Origin: Trachythela sp. YZ-2020
Taxonomy: Eukaryota; Cnidaria; Anthozoa; Malacalcyonacea; Clavulariidae
Assembly: GCA_016169945.1 (NCBI GenBank)
Contig: JADLSH010000393.1
Coordinates: 6,148,501 to 6,212,500 of the forward strand
Length of the DNA stretch: 64,000 nucleotides
Direction of reading: 5' to 3'
In this document: positions 1 to 12,536 of the stretch, in pieces
Position numbering within the stretch: position 1 is the stretch's first letter
Layout: every line of letters begins with the position of its first letter
Translations under genes and position numbers: made by a program
Notes under the pieces: model-generated
Databases searched by the model: none
What the model saw: only the letters and a program-made list of their open reading frames with translations
Told to the model about the DNA's origin: nothing

Positions 1-240
1 GGGGACGACCATTTAACTATTGAGGGGAGGGTGAGTGATTTTGAGATATCGCGCAAAGGAATCATGGTAATGCAATTAAGTCAACAATGCAATTAAAGTT
101 TCGATAAGTTTCGATTTCGCGCATATAAACGTGTTCAGCAGACTAAATTTCGTTTATTTCTTACTTGTTTTGACTTTCTAGACGGTTTTTAAACCGAATA
201 AAGCATGCGCTGTGACACGATTCGTTGCCCGCTAACTGCA

Positions 241-410
241 TTCATATGAGTCCAGAAATGTGGGAACTCGCCTCGCTCAAGCGAAAGCCCGGCAAACCGG
301 GCTTACCCGGTCCCCATGTGAATCAAATCTAAAAAGCATATAAAAACAATATACGAGGCCGGATCTCGCCCCTTGCGAGTCAGCTCGTTAACCAGTCCAA
401 CTCATATGAA
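241..410. repeat. Short inverted-repeat element, MITE-like
   Basis: A perfect 10-bp inverted repeat (TTCATATGAG at 241-250, CTCATATGAA at 401-410) brackets a GC-richer 170-bp block in AT-rich surroundings. The block holds its own small palindrome (AGCCCGGCAAACCGGGCT). This looks like a non-autonomous element; no target duplication could be defined, so the superfamily is open. Confidence 0.45.
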
Positions 411-420
411 CAGGCCCTAG

Positions 421-1299
421 TGTAAAACGTATTGACTTGCATACATACGGTCAAATTAATGAAAAAATGTTATTAGTTAAATGCATGCGGATAATATCTT
501 TGCAGGAAATCAATAGACAAAGATACTCCGCGTCCACTGATCCGCGCAATAAACAATAGCCACCTTGCTTTAATAAATTAAACTTACCTGCTATAGACAA
601 ATTTTGCAATCTTATTATGTTTGTAAATTTGTTTTCTTCCGTTATTAACGAATATTGAAAGAAAGAAAAGAATACGAAATCATAACCAGTTCTTTCGAAG
701 ATGCACTTCGTTTAAATATACATATCAATTAACACACTAAGCATCTAAATCATGGTCAATGGCCCGTAAAGTTAAACATGGCATAATTTGCCTAAATACA
801 ATATAATAGCAGGTATAGGAGTGGTCTGTGGATACGTACGACTATTTTCTCACATTAACTATCACATTATAGAACTAGAAGCAATAATTATTTGTCAACT
901 CGTGTTACGTTCTATATATATAATTATAACCAAATCAGGTTAAGACTTGTAAAGTTGTATATTTAATTCTGTAACATGGTTTTTTAATTCTTTCTTTTAA
1001 CTAATTTTTTTTACATTCATCTGATTTTTTAATCTTATCACGTGATCGTTTTATAGTTATTATAAAAACACACTTGTTGACTTGACTTGTTCTCCCGTGT
1101 CACGCTACTAACCCTCAAGCATATGAGGTGCGGCAAGGTTAGTGGCGGCAAGTTGTGTCTCACTTAGCTCTGCTAAATATGAACGTTTAAGTCTCTTTAA
1201 TTTGGATCTGCACCTATTTAGTATATGATGGAATCCAAATAAAATGGACGTAAGACTTTGATTCACTGAAGGATTTTATCGAAAACGGTGTCGGTTTGA
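421..1299. other. AT-rich intergenic DNA, nothing recognised
   Basis: No open frame longer than chance, no splice-flanked exon and no clear repeat was seen in this stretch. Confidence 0.5.
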
Positions 1300-2218
1300 A
1301 TGGCAAGTGGACGTCGCCAGGGGGGTAAATCAAAGAAGTTTACTTGCTCAAGCCTGTACTTAATTGCAGTATGGTACTACGGTAAACAAAAGTCCTTGCT
1401 GTTTCAAGGAAAGGATGGCGCTTCGTTTAAAGAACTATTGGTAAGTGCTTTAGACACTTCGCGAGACTTGCGAGTAATTTATGTACTCCAACTGATGGTA
1501 AGCCAAATGGCAGTTGTGATTGTTCGTGCAACGATATGTGTTCAAAGAGCGCTTGGAGGGCATAAATTTAGACATTGAGGTTTTACAGAGCAAAGTAGAT
1601 TCCCTTCAATCCTTAGCAAGTTCCCGTGAATACCTGCCCCCTGTTGATAACAACGTGGAGCTAAATAGCGAAATAATCTGCCTACAAGCGGAGCTAAACG
1701 AGGAAAGAATTAGAAATAGGAAACTAGAAACAGGAAATGTTGAGAGTCTTAAAGAGGAAATAAACTCGCTAAGAGCTAAGTTAAGGCCGGTTTACAGTTC
1801 GCGCGAATACGTCGCGCGAACTGGAGAATTATTCGCGCGAATATAGCGAATCGGGTTTACACATTTTAAAATTCGCTCGATTGGCTAAACTTTAATTGGC
1901 TAAATGATTCTTGATTGGCTCTTGATTGGCTAAACCGTGATTCGTTCGCTGGCGACTGGCGAAAAAGTTGAAAATTTTCAACTCTTTCGGCAGTCGCTGC
2001 GAGTCAAGTAGAATGACGAATTTTGCCATAAATAACCCTCGCGCATGCTCAGTGACAAATTCGCTCCTTCGCGCGACCAATTCGTGCGAACTGTAAACCA
2101 GCCTTTAGACAAAAACTTGGAAAGAACAAGCAAAATAGAAATCACTCAAGAGGAAAAGCTTAATCAAATTGCCTCAAAGTTTTCAAAAGCTAAAATAGAT
2201 GACGAATCAGCAGCTTAA
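1300..2218 (+). pseudogene. LINE ORF1-like coiled-coil pseudogene, split by a MITE
   Basis: Two overlapping frames (1300-1578 and 1520-1846) read as one broken protein. The first contains VWYYGKQKSLLFQGKDG, which resembles the ISWRKSKNVLQIEGKDEN segment near the start of the ORF1-like frame at 62717. A frame change near 1520 leads into a charged heptad-like helix (LQSKVDSLQSLASS, then SEIICLQAELNEERI), as expected for a coiled coil. The frame is cut at 1783 by a 321-bp MITE and resumes in the same frame at 2108, running to a TAA at 2216-2218 with more Glu/Lys helix. The resemblance of the two 'QGKDG/EGKDEN' segments is seen directly. Calling both LINE ORF1 is inference, based on the endonuclease start that follows the second one. 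A degraded host coiled-coil gene is the alternative. Confidence 0.5.
1784..2104. mobile_element. Harbinger-type MITE with TTA target duplication
   Basis: The ends are inverted: AGGCCGGTTTACAGTTCGCG at the left, and the complement of the right end reads AGGCTGGTTTACAGTTCGCA. TTA flanks both sides (1781-1783 and 2105-2107). A TWA target duplication is characteristic of PIF/Harbinger elements. There is no coding capacity. The element interrupts the coiled-coil pseudogene, and removing it together with one TTA rejoins the frame without a shift, so the insertion is younger than that coding sequence. Confidence 0.85.
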
Positions 2219-2987
2219 ATACAATAGAAACTGCCTCACAAAAAGGCAAATTAGTCAAAGCACGCAATTAAGCTGATATTTACTCGAAATTAAGAGCAAG
2301 CTTATAGACAATATATATTTCTGTTTCAAAAGCGGTGATTCCTTCCGCCCAGGCCTCAAGGAACGCATTGTTTAGTTTTACTTATTGACAGATAGTTCAA
2401 AGATCATTTTCATCATTGCGCATGCTTTCACGTGGGCAACCCTTGATATTTCATGGTAACGCTTCCTACTAACAAATTGACCAATCATAATGCGCAATAT
2501 AATACAAGTTAACTAACGCATAACTTGCAGGATTCTAACAAGATCATATCATAAATACTGAGCACTTCGCTTACTCAAGTTATTGAAAGAATTTCCCACC
2601 CACCCACCTCTTCGGCTATTCAGCCTGACGTTTGCTCTAAGTTAGAGTTACCTTGAATATATTCAAAATTGCAAATTCATCGATATAATATTGGTAGTTA
2701 ATATATTATGGAAATAATAGCTATTATATACAAATGGAAGCAGCTATCATCAACTGTCTTCAACACCATATACTGGATCAAGGGCTCGAGAAAGGACATT
2801 TTGGAAAGAGACACAAACAATGTTGCTGCTAGATAATGCCTTTATTTGGTATGTACATAGTTAAAAAGCAACAGCTTCGGTCGCAGACTATTTTGTTATT
2901 TGGTTAATAAATTTGTGGTTGAAGTCTCCAAAATGTCAACTTCAGGTCCATAGACTCAATATACGTCACACATATACCATATAATTA
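2219..2987. other. Intergenic DNA, nothing recognised
   Basis: AT-rich sequence with no supported exon or repeat boundary. Confidence 0.45.
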
Positions 2988-3170
2988 AGGACTGTCCATA
3001 TAGGGGTTTATTCATTATTGCCCCTTGGTCAGGTTAAGAACTGCCCATGTGGGCCTAGCGCCCTGGGTCAGGTTATTAAGGACTGTCCATAGGGTTTCAT
3101 TCCCCTTGGTCAGGTTAAGGACTGTCCAAGTGTTTCTTGGTTCAGGGTCGTGTTTCTTGGTTCAGTTAAA
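2988..3170. repeat. Degenerate tandem repeat (GGTCAGGTTAAGGACTGTCC units)
   Basis: Four imperfect copies of a unit containing 'aaggactgtcca' and 'ccccttggtcaggtta' follow one another with 40-60 bp spacing. The last part contains a duplicated 'gtgtttcttggttcag'. No coding frame runs through it. Confidence 0.6.
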
Positions 3171-3320
3171 TAAAAAACGTACTGAAATTGTTTAAAGAGC
3201 GACGAAGACGGAGGGGCCAAAAGTGTTTACGTGCAAATATTTATAGCTTGGAGTCTGGGAACTAACATTCTTACGCAATGTGACTCCGGGAGCATTTCAC
3301 ATAGCAACCGACCATCGTAA

Positions 3321-5533
3321 TTCTGTCTGCTGGCTTAGGGGCTATGTTTACACGGCAGTTCTTATTGTTATCTGGTAGTTGATTAAATTGTCGTTGGCCT
3401 TGATTAGCAGTATGTTTACCATTTTAAAGGCACTGCTTGACACTTTAGATATAAATGGTTTGGAGTTGGAAATTCGAGAAACATGTGGTGAACTATACCC
3501 ATTTTTTTCGATCGAAGGATATCGCGCCCTGATGGACAAACGGTCCTGTCTATGTGTACCACAGAGTCCACAGTAGCGTTTTTGTCAGTTCCACAATCCC
3601 CGTTTGAAATTTTTTTGTGACTCGCACATATTCACGAGAAATCAACAAGAAGGTCGGGAATTTTGGCATATTTTGTGGTTTTTCACATAAATTTGTTGCT
3701 TAGACGTAAATCTAAAGAACATTTTCAAACGAAAGACGTAGATGGGCATGTAGAGAAGACATTTGAACGGCTAGCGCTTTTAAACAGCTGCTAAGAAAGA
3801 AGTCTCTTTGACGAACGCATTGGACATTTAGTGGTTTCGTGTTGCGCCATATTTGCGTAGTTCGTTTCATTTATTAAAGCTCGTTGATTTACTACGATAA
3901 ATGCTGATCGTGTGTCGTACACAGGGGTTATTGGCACAAATGTAACTGCGAAAGGCGGCGGGATAGCTTACAAAAGAAATATCCTTTGTAAAAGCGCCAG
4001 AGAGCCAACAGTTTTGTCGTGAAAGGCAACATCATGTGGAGACCTTCATAAAAGCAATGCCAATTATAACTAGATTGCACTAAACGTTTGCGCAAAGCGT
4101 AAAATGTATTCATCTATTTTATTATATCTATTTTTCTATATTTTATTTATTTCCCTGTACAAAATATCAGGCATAACGTCTATTAAATACCCAGCAGTAT
4201 CAGCAAATATAGCAACAAATTCCTAGTGTTGTTAATTACACTGGCCTGTAGGCCAAGTGTCTTAAATCCCTAATTTTCTGTTTTTTTGAACCGTCGATAA
4301 ATCGAGTTTGCGTTAGCGCATCGCAGGCTCAGAGACCATGTCGTGATTACGAAATCGTCCACCCGATTCAAAATGACCGTCATTGAGGAGCGGGCTATAT
4401 GACAAATATGTCTATTAGGAAATGTTTTCCTGTGTTTATGTTTCATGCGTGGTTTTCTTTGATATAAACAACACATGAGTTCGTTGTAGATTTCTTGCGT
4501 ATTCAATAGCTGCAGTTACAGTTGGTAAAATCCCTGGAAATTGTGGCGAAAATGTTGCCCGTATGTTTAAGCGACTTCGACTGTTACTAACTGAGATTGT
4601 TTAAGTTTACAACATAAGTTTAGATAGTACAACGTAGATTACAGTTACATCATATTAAACTACAAAGCTATTAAAAATTAGCTTTGTTGCCTTTGTATAA
4701 AGAATTTGGAATGTTTCTCAAGAAGTACGGCTTTAGTAACAATTGTTTCAAAATTTAAGCAATAATATATTACAAATACAATTGCATAAGTCTAGCGCGA
4801 GGGAGTTTCATTTCCTACATGCTCTTAACTCGCTTTGATACACAGTTAAATTTATATGCTTTTCGAACTTTCAAAGTCATTCACATTCTGGTATGATGCT
4901 TTGTTCTTGCTTTTTAACAATATTGGTATTTCGATTCAATATTGTTCTTTACGACTTTAAGTATTATTAAATATCACAAAATATGGCTCAAAATGTCTTG
5001 TTTACGTTTGCTATTTTTAGTTTGTGTGAAATACAACTGACGTGTCAACTCTAAATAACACTGTCGAGGCTGGGCGTATGGAGTATATTACTAAAATAGT
5101 TACAATAACACGATGAATTTGGTTTAAATATTTATTAGAATTTTGTCTTTAATACATATATTAAACTAAGAAATGAATATATCATACTCGGTAATGATAG
5201 GACAATGTCTATATATCTCACAATCGGCTATATAAACCTAGCATAATGATATATCATTAATATACCCAAACACCTCAAAATAAGATTGAAACCACTTATC
5301 TGAGATTGAAACCTGAAACCTCACACAGACAGGAAATGTTACACCGCCCCAGGTGCCCCTAAACCCTGACCGGATCTGGACAGATGGGGCAAAACCTGCT
5401 CCGCAGAGCCAGTGTGAACGCCTCAGTAGGCGTCTTGTTATAATATCAATTGGTATCTTAATCATATATTAGACTTGTCTCTCTTTTCACACTGTAATAT
5501 TAATTTGAAAATTGCTATAGAGTTGAAGTATTA
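3321..5533. other. Intergenic DNA, nothing recognised
   Basis: Only short chance frames are present. Just upstream (about 3280-3320) a segment containing 'catagcaaccgaccatc' recurs at about 9965-9992, showing a dispersed repeat fragment. No gene is supported. Confidence 0.45.
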
Positions 5534-5613
5534 AAGAACAAATGAGGGTTGTTTCGCGTGTGCCTATGTTTATATCTTAATAGGCACACGCGAAACAACC
5601 CTCATTTGTTCTT
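5534..5613. repeat. Perfect hairpin, about 34-bp arms with 12-nt loop
   Basis: The arm beginning AAGAACAAATGAGGGTTG is followed, after about 12 nt, by its exact complement. The arms show no mismatch, implying recent origin or continued mobility of a very small MITE. The flanks are TA-rich, so the target duplication is ambiguous. Confidence 0.75.
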
Positions 5614-5905
5614 ATATGTTCGTGGCCGACGCTGAATTAATGTCACTGAAGAGTTAAAGGCTGCGTATATTAATAGTCAGAGAGAATCAGTTACTTGCTT
5701 CATTCTTACAATTGTATGTGAGCATTATTGCCTACTTCAAATGTTTACATTTATGGAATCCCACAATTGTATCGTTTGCAACAATCTAGTAAGCCCAGAA
5801 CTAAAGTCATAACTTGATCTGTGCTTTTTGGCTCTGCACCATTAATGCTATTACACACTACTGTACTGTAGTTAGCAGGCTGGACATGCTGCAAACATTC
5901 CAACC

Positions 5906-5985
5906 GTCCCGGTTTACCCGGGACTGTCCCGGTTTGGACTATGTTGTCCCGGTTTTCTTCTTATTGTCCCGGTTTCTGTAGTATC
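5906..5985. repeat. Four-copy 20-bp periodic repeat (GTCCCGGTTT)
   Basis: The decamer GTCCCGGTTT starts at 5906, 5926, 5946 and 5966, exactly every 20 bp. The ten bases between copies differ completely. Conserved half-units alternate with variable half-units over four periods. Confidence 0.8.
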
Positions 5986-6389
5986 TTAATAGTTTTATTC
6001 TTCAAATAAGGCTCATGTGACAAATATTAATGAAATTCGTTTGGTTCAATACATATTAATGAAATGGGAGCTTCTAGTTGCCCCAAACAATTGCCGAGTT
6101 TGTCGCCGATCGATATAATTCTCGTGACATACGTTGTTTTGACAATTTAGCGTTCGCTTTCAATTCCTATTCATTTTGCCAGGGCTGCCTACATTTAAAT
6201 GACCCTGATTTTTTTATTATTACGCGGAAAACTAATACGCGTGACTAAACTAATTTTATTATACAACATTAATTACAACGAGGATCACAGTTCAAAAGAC
6301 CAGTAGTAAAACGAAACAATTTCGCCAGTACTGTAATCTGTATATATATATAAATACTCTCGTTCCTATAACTGTTCCTTATCTGTTTA

Positions 6390-6588
6390 ATTAAAGTGCT
6401 TATAAACCCAAAATGGGTTTTTATTGATTCGGATAAGGCATGAAAAGTTAGTTAGTAAGTTCTAGATTAGTTTTTGGCTTAGACTTTTAGTTTCGGAGAT
6501 ATAAAGGCTCAAACAGGCAAATTTTGGCATTTTCTGAAAAAAAGTAGCGCGACCAAAATATCACCAAGGGGCCTGGATCCCAGGAACC
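6390..6588 (+). repeat. Dispersed repeat, copy 1 of an inverted pair
   Basis: The segment from TTAAAGTGCTTATAAACCC to the 'cccaggaac' area is matched in reverse orientation at 8967-9143. Shared tracts include the 'tagtttttggcttagac' and 'cggagatataaaggctca' segments. A diverged third copy lies near 22795-22905. No protein is evident. Confidence 0.75.
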
Positions 6589-8966
6589 CAACTTTGATAA
6601 ACAACTAAGAAATATATGGCGAAGATATCGATATCTTGTGTTTTTTTGCATATTTTGTCTAAACGATGTTTCGTTTGTGCGTGATATTACACAGAAAGTA
6701 CCAACAGTAATATATCTAGCTATCTGACACCTTTTTTGGATGATAAATCACCTACTGCGGCTTTAAACCGATAGAAAAGAGGACACCGAAACTCATCGAT
6801 CTGAGACATTTGGTGGCAAATACAGGCCATAGTTATCGACCTATAAACAAAGACAAATGTACCCAGTTGTCCCAACATAGGACAGGAATCAACATACAGG
6901 TAAGCTGTGATTTTAACAAATGCAATGATGTCTATTCGCGCGTATGAACTTTGGATATTTAACGTTGAATCATGCCACCTAAATGTGCATATTATTTGCT
7001 TAGTATACAACGGTGTACAACGGTGTTTGTTGGCACACAAATCGATTGAAGTGCTTCTACCTCTGAGAGATTACATACTGCTGTTATAGAATAATATATC
7101 ATATATGTTTCAATGTGAAAATTATCACAACTTTAATGCCTTTATGGTATTTAACTAATATAAATTAATAGGCCATTCTACTTTTAGATTTCAACCTACT
7201 TTATATGTGGACTTTCAGTGTCTTGTATTATCCTACACATGTGGTCAATGTCAAATGTTTTATATGACAGTGAGATACTGATGCTATATGTTTGATTGAT
7301 ACATGTATTTGGCACAAAGTTGATCACCAAGTGCTGCACTGTCCCACTAGTGGAACCACCTTAACCTGAGTATCAGGCATTTCTGCGGTTAGCGGGTTAG
7401 GCCTTGGTTTGTTAGCCACCTATGTTGAAGAACCTTAGGGAGGCTAAGAAAAAATTCCCTGAATAGAGATATACACTTCAAAATTGTATAGCCCATTAAA
7501 CTATTTGTTTGTCATTTCATCTAGATTATCAGTGAAGTAAACTGGAACCATCAGTGAAAGATGAATTAACATTTTTAATTAAATATTTATTAAACATCTT
7601 TATCAATATATGTTGTATTGTGACTCTGTGTCTTGGGGCAAGTGCACTTTTAATAGCTCAGCCCCTTGATTGATCGATTGGCTTAACCCATTAATTGGCA
7701 AATTTTACTCATCAGTGGTAGAGTACTGCCAATTAATGGGTTAACTGCGCTGATTGATCGGCTAAACTTTAGCTGCTTTTTGGGTAATGGGTTACCTAGA
7801 AAAGAGCCAGACTCCCACTATGGAGGAACTTTACCCATCTGGAAGGAGAGATTCCACTTATAAAATGTGCAAGGACATCTGGTAGGGAGGGGTCAACATC
7901 CATTTCCCTCCATGGGGAGGAAGTTGTTTTACCTGCACAGAGAAGCACCTTTCTGAGTCACTTAAATCAGCTATGTGGGCATGCCAAGAAAGTTGGATGT
8001 GTGTACACTGTGAGTAAAGCAAACATCACTCTCACACCAGACATCTAATGTGAAAGTTGAAGCATGTTTGCTCTGCCCACACAGGCAAAGCTACTGTAAT
8101 AGAAAGTATGATGTTTTACAGATCACATACTGGCCTTATGGCTTATTTATTAAATTAGATATGTTTCCCCACTAAAACATTCTAAAAAGATGAATATTAT
8201 TCTAAGCCTATTTATGTGGCAATTAATGTTTAGTGTTGTCACAATAATTCCATATATCTATATATCCAGTTTATGATATCTGTGTATTGATCATCTTTCA
8301 TTTACATGGACAAAGATGACAATCTGTCAACCAATCTTCCTATGAAAGGTTTTGTGAGAATATACATGGGGGCCAATTTCATTAGATTGTGGGTTGGCCA
8401 GTTGCAGTTAACCAGTTATTATTCTTGAAAATGTCCACATTTTGGGTAAATTTGGATGTAAAATTTGTAGGGAAACAAGCTTCCTTGCTAAAGTGATCAT
8501 GAGAACCAACTTTAAAGCAGGTGTAGAAATCAGAAAGGAAATGCAACCGATTCCCATGTCCATGAAGGCATGAAGACTATACAATGCAGTAAAAGGTTTA
8601 AGTTCCATTCCAACAAACTTTTAACCCTTGCATTCGTTCATTTATTTCTTCTTTCTTTATTTGATACTATACAAAAGAATTTTATAAGCAATTGGTTCGC
8701 CAGAAGAGGCATCTATGTCCCATAATTTATAGACATAAGTTACTGCAAGTGTCATGGTCGTCTCCACGATCGACTTTGAAATTGCATTTAAATCCATTCC
8801 TTCGTCTATATTCCACGATTGACGATGCAAACCACTAGAAGGGTTACTTTACACACTCAAAAATGTGTTTGAGTTCAAAAATGTGTTTTTTTCCGCAAGA
8901 AATAGCCGACTTTTCAAGATGATTTATCCAAACGTAATAGTTTTTATAGTAAAATTAAATAGACAC
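6589..8966. other. Spacer between inverted repeat copies
   Basis: No supported gene. The only clear structure is an inverted repeat around 7684-7742, in which TAACCCATTAATTGGCA is mirrored, with weaker mirroring (TGATTGATCG) outside it. Confidence 0.45.
7684..7742. repeat. Inverted repeat, TAACCCATTAATTGGCA arms
   Basis: About 17-bp arms with a 25-bp centre. Imperfect complementarity continues outward ('gattgatcgattggct' against 'ctgattgatcggct'). Probably a small palindromic element or a foldback remnant. Confidence 0.6.
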
Positions 8967-9143
8967 GTTCCTGGGACCCAGTCCCCCGGAAGACGCTACT
9001 TTTTTTCCAAAATAGCGACTTTGAGCCTTTATATCTCCGAAACTAAAAGTCTAAGCCAAAAACTAATCTAGAACTTATTAACTAACTTTTTATGTTCTAT
9101 CCGAATCAGTAAAAACCCATTTTGGGTTTATAAGCACTTTAAT
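8967..9143 (-). repeat. Dispersed repeat, copy 2 of an inverted pair
   Basis: Reverse-orientation match to 6390-6588, ending outward in the same 'aagcactttaa' terminus. Together the two copies could pair across 2.4 kb. Confidence 0.75.
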
Positions 9144-10461
9144 ACCTTGGTATACAGAATAAACAATAGTGGACTGAATTTATTTCAATGAAATTAAAGC
9201 TTGTTGAGAAGATGTTATATTACTTAATATGGGTTTCAACGTTAGTGTAGCATCCACTGTGAATCCAGTGTTGTAGCATCCACTGTGAATTTATTGTTTA
9301 ATTCAAACTCAACTCAGCCAATTTTAACACTAACCCAAGTAGACACCACATTAATGAGAAAAGCGCGGCATTTATTCGAGGGAGACGTCGGAAGGAAAGT
9401 GTCCCGGTTTTGAGGACTCGGAGGTTGGAATGTCTGAATTGCTGTGTTTCTTGACTTATATTATCATTGTTGTAGTGTGCATATACCTCCAAACACAGAT
9501 ATTATTACAGATTTTTTGTTTAAACAGCTTTTAGTTATACATGTTATAACTAACTGTTGAATCAGTGAACATCAACATACATATTACTCAATCAAATCTA
9601 CATCAGCTATAGAACTCTTGGAAATTATTATTGAAGATGTGAGTTAAGAAAGGAATATACTGAAAAAAATTAGTCTAATAAACACATATTAATAGCGAGA
9701 ACGACAGGAGAATTTGTAGATTCCATTTGTTAGCATTTGGCAATACTGAGTGATAAACTGTCTTGCATAAGCAAATTGTCTGCATAGTTTCGTTTCTTCA
9801 AGACACCGACAGGTAAGCAGAATTATGAAGATATTTCTATGCAAGGCAGAAATGTGAGAGGCAGAAAATTCTAACTCGATTTAGGGCATTTTTCTGTTAT
9901 AGGTAAGACGACGCCATTTTGTGTTTAACAACAACCCCGCTGGAAAAATTGGAGCCACGCTTCCGGGAGCAAATTGCATAGCAACCGACCATCTATATTT
10001 TCCTGCAAAAATATTTTTAATACTGAATGTCGTGATAGTAAAAATTAAAAATTTTCTCTATCTTAAAAAAATTAAATTCCGTAGCTTCGACCAGATGTCC
10101 GCATGTATTTTGTGAGCTACGAATATAAAATTACGTTTTACGTGCTTATCTTAACCTGATTTTTACCCGAAACAACGCCCGTTTTTAGGGGAAATCACCT
10201 AAGTATTGAACATCGTTCAAAAAGCGTAGTAGTCTAAATATAGCGATTTATGATGTCAAAATGCTACAGTCAACTAGGAGTCTGACGTCAAAATGCTACA
10301 GTCAGTGGGGGGTCCAGTTACTAAATTTAGCATTTTTGCTCAGCTCCAGTCAGATGAAGCAAACCAATCACAGTGCTGCAATGCGCTGCAGTCAGCTACA
10401 GTTGCGCAATTCGATAGGAACTTTAGAGCGATGTTATTTGGCTATCATTCATTCATTCATT
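9144..10461. other. Intergenic DNA left of the 5.2-kb transposon
   Basis: No gene is supported. Small direct repeats are visible: 'gtagcatccactgtgaat' twice near 9247-9290, and 'gtcaaaatgctacagtca' twice near 10255-10303. Confidence 0.45.
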
Positions 10462-10666
10462 GTTTCACACCAGAGGAGGAATGAGGGTCTTCCCGAAATG
10501 CAACGCGCGCCGGGGCGGTTTATCATATATAATCAATTTCTCGGCCTGCTCCGTTATTGTTCGATTGTTGCTCGCTGCGTTCACATATCACAACTCAGAG
10601 ATTATAGTAAAATATTTTAAAATGGCGAGTTTTCGCAGTATTAGTGGGATGAAAGCTTGATCACAG

Positions 10667-11846
10667 ATGGGTTACCGTGCGACGTGCGTTCAACTAGAAT
10701 GCTGCGAGGTTCATATAAGTTTTATGGATAGGTTGGACATTCGACGAACAGCCCTTATTCCATCAGTTGTTAAAGGCATAAAAATCGAAGAAATGTTCGC
10801 CGATTGTAGTAGCCCTGCATTGATAGAAGTGCATACCAGTTGCGTTTTCAAGGTGAGATGATTTAAACGCATGCTTTTAAGTTTTAATACTGTATATACA
10901 TAATTTTGATTGAAATACATTTTGTATATTTCCAAAAAATAGAAACTTTAAAAACAGATAAGATAGATAAGAAATACACACAATGTGTTTACAGCACATA
11001 AATATCTTTGAATAAGAAATTATTTAATCAGTAAAAATGTAGTGAAAATTGATTATAATATATAAATATATTTGATATTATTCAGGACATAAAATATATT
11101 CTTTATTTGTTTTTTATATTAATATTAAACATGCCATTGTTAGACTGATATTTAAGTCCTTTACCTTGACTTTGTTCCTACTCAATGTGTTTCTTACTTC
11201 CATGTGTAGTTCCACGACCATATTGAAATCAGGGATGGATGTGGCCTATGTAATATTGTCATGTTGTGGGAGTTTGATATTTTACCATCACCAACATCCC
11301 AAGCAGTCCCTCCAGGTGACCTGGATATTCAAAATGATGAGCTGGATAATGTACTTCCACAGTACCTTTAGACAATCCAACTGAATGTAATTGTTTTAAA
11401 CAACTACTAAATCCTATTTGTTTGGCAAATATTGATACACACCAAGTGGTAGAGAACGAAGACCTGTCTAGTGGTGCTAGTGTTGGTGAAACTGAGGCAG
11501 TGAATGTAGATGAAGTTGAGAAAATTCAACAATTGACAGAAATTTTGGATGTGGAAAATACTGCCTTTGGTGACAATGTGGATGATGAAATGTCTGATGA
11601 TGAGGACAATAGTTTGGATGTTATATCTATGTATTTTGAAAAGTTTGTTGTTGTTGGATCTTGGGCAAAAAAGATACCAACAAGCGCTCACAAGGTGCAT
11701 GTGGAGAAGGTTATCAAACCTTGAGTTGACATTCAGGAGTGAACATGAGACATAATGTTCGAGACACAAATGCATTGAAATTTTTAGTGTTTCAGAATGA
11801 CAACTGGCATATAATTGGCTATTGCAGACAGCAATCTATATACAAG
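10667..11846 (+). pseudogene. Transposon-borne gene with acidic middle and HIRAN-like end (broken)
   Basis: A first exon frame (10667-10852) ends at an AAG|GTGAGA donor. An acceptor ('catgtgtag') at 11209 opens a second exon in matching phase 0 beginning FHDHIEIRDGCGLC. One frame break near 11365 moves the reading to the frame containing VPLDNPTECNCFKQLLNP and the acidic block DDEMSDDEDNSLD. A second break near 11720 leads to NVRDTNALKF and NDNWHIIGYC, ending at TACAAG|GTATGA. The last block resembles HIRAN domains, where a 'DxNAl' motif precedes a Gly-Tyr strand; this match is by eye. At least two frame breaks make it a pseudogene here. Its role in the transposon is unknown. Confidence 0.5.
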
Positions 11847-12181
11847 GTATGAAATAATGGAATAAAGCATTAATTTTTCCAGTATTACAAATGAAGAAAC
11901 ATAAAACAAAAAAAAAATTCACAAGTCACAACAACAACTTTTAAAACTAAATTTTGCTCCATATCATATTAATTAATATAATAGAACAACAAAAAACAAT
12001 AATGTAAAAAAAAAAATGGTGCTTAAAGATGGTCAGATGACATTCATTTCAACATTACTTATAAATAACCATTTACTGAGTACTGCTCACTCTGCAAAGA
12101 AATTGTCTGGTGTTAAGGACAGTATAATACTTAAGTAGGCAACTTCTCAGGGAGTTACATATAGTTTTACAGTCAAACCGG

Positions 12182-12536
12182 ATGTTCTCTTGCGAGCAAC
12201 ATTGCAATATTGTCACGCAATATTGCAATTTTGATTTGAAGATTGCTCTGAGCAATTTGCAACTGGTGTGAAAAATTGCAAATTGAAATTCACAACCAAT
12301 TTTGTAAACAAAGCCTCTGATTGGCTACTAGCAAAAAGGAAGCTCCAATCCAATTGCTCGGATCATTTGATTGGTTTCTTCTTTTGCTACAAACCAATCA
12401 GAGGCTTTGTTTACAAAATTGGTTGTGAATTTCAATTTGCAATTTTTCACACCGGTTGCAAATTGCTCAGAGCAATCTCCAAATCAAAATTGCAATATTG
12501 CGTGACAATATTGCAATGTTGCTCGCAAGAGAACAT
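12182..12536. mobile_element. 355-bp near-perfect palindromic MITE
   Basis: Arms beginning ATGTTCTCTTGCGAGCAACA are mirrored over almost the whole length around a short centre near 12350. They include mirrored 'gattgctctgagcaat' and 'cctctgattggctac' tracts. It interrupts the minus-strand trihelix gene at its downstream side. A partial second copy starts near 12841 with the same lead-in TACAGTCAAACC, so the true end may lie a few bases further out. Confidence 0.8.

Noticed and set aside
3379..3576. Open frame on plus strand overlapped by an antisense frame
   Set aside because: Both strands are open over the same stretch; no splice sites, start context or family.
5906..5985. Regular repeats considered as a CRISPR array
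   Set aside because: Only 10-bp repeats at 20-bp spacing in a eukaryotic context; no leader or cas genes.
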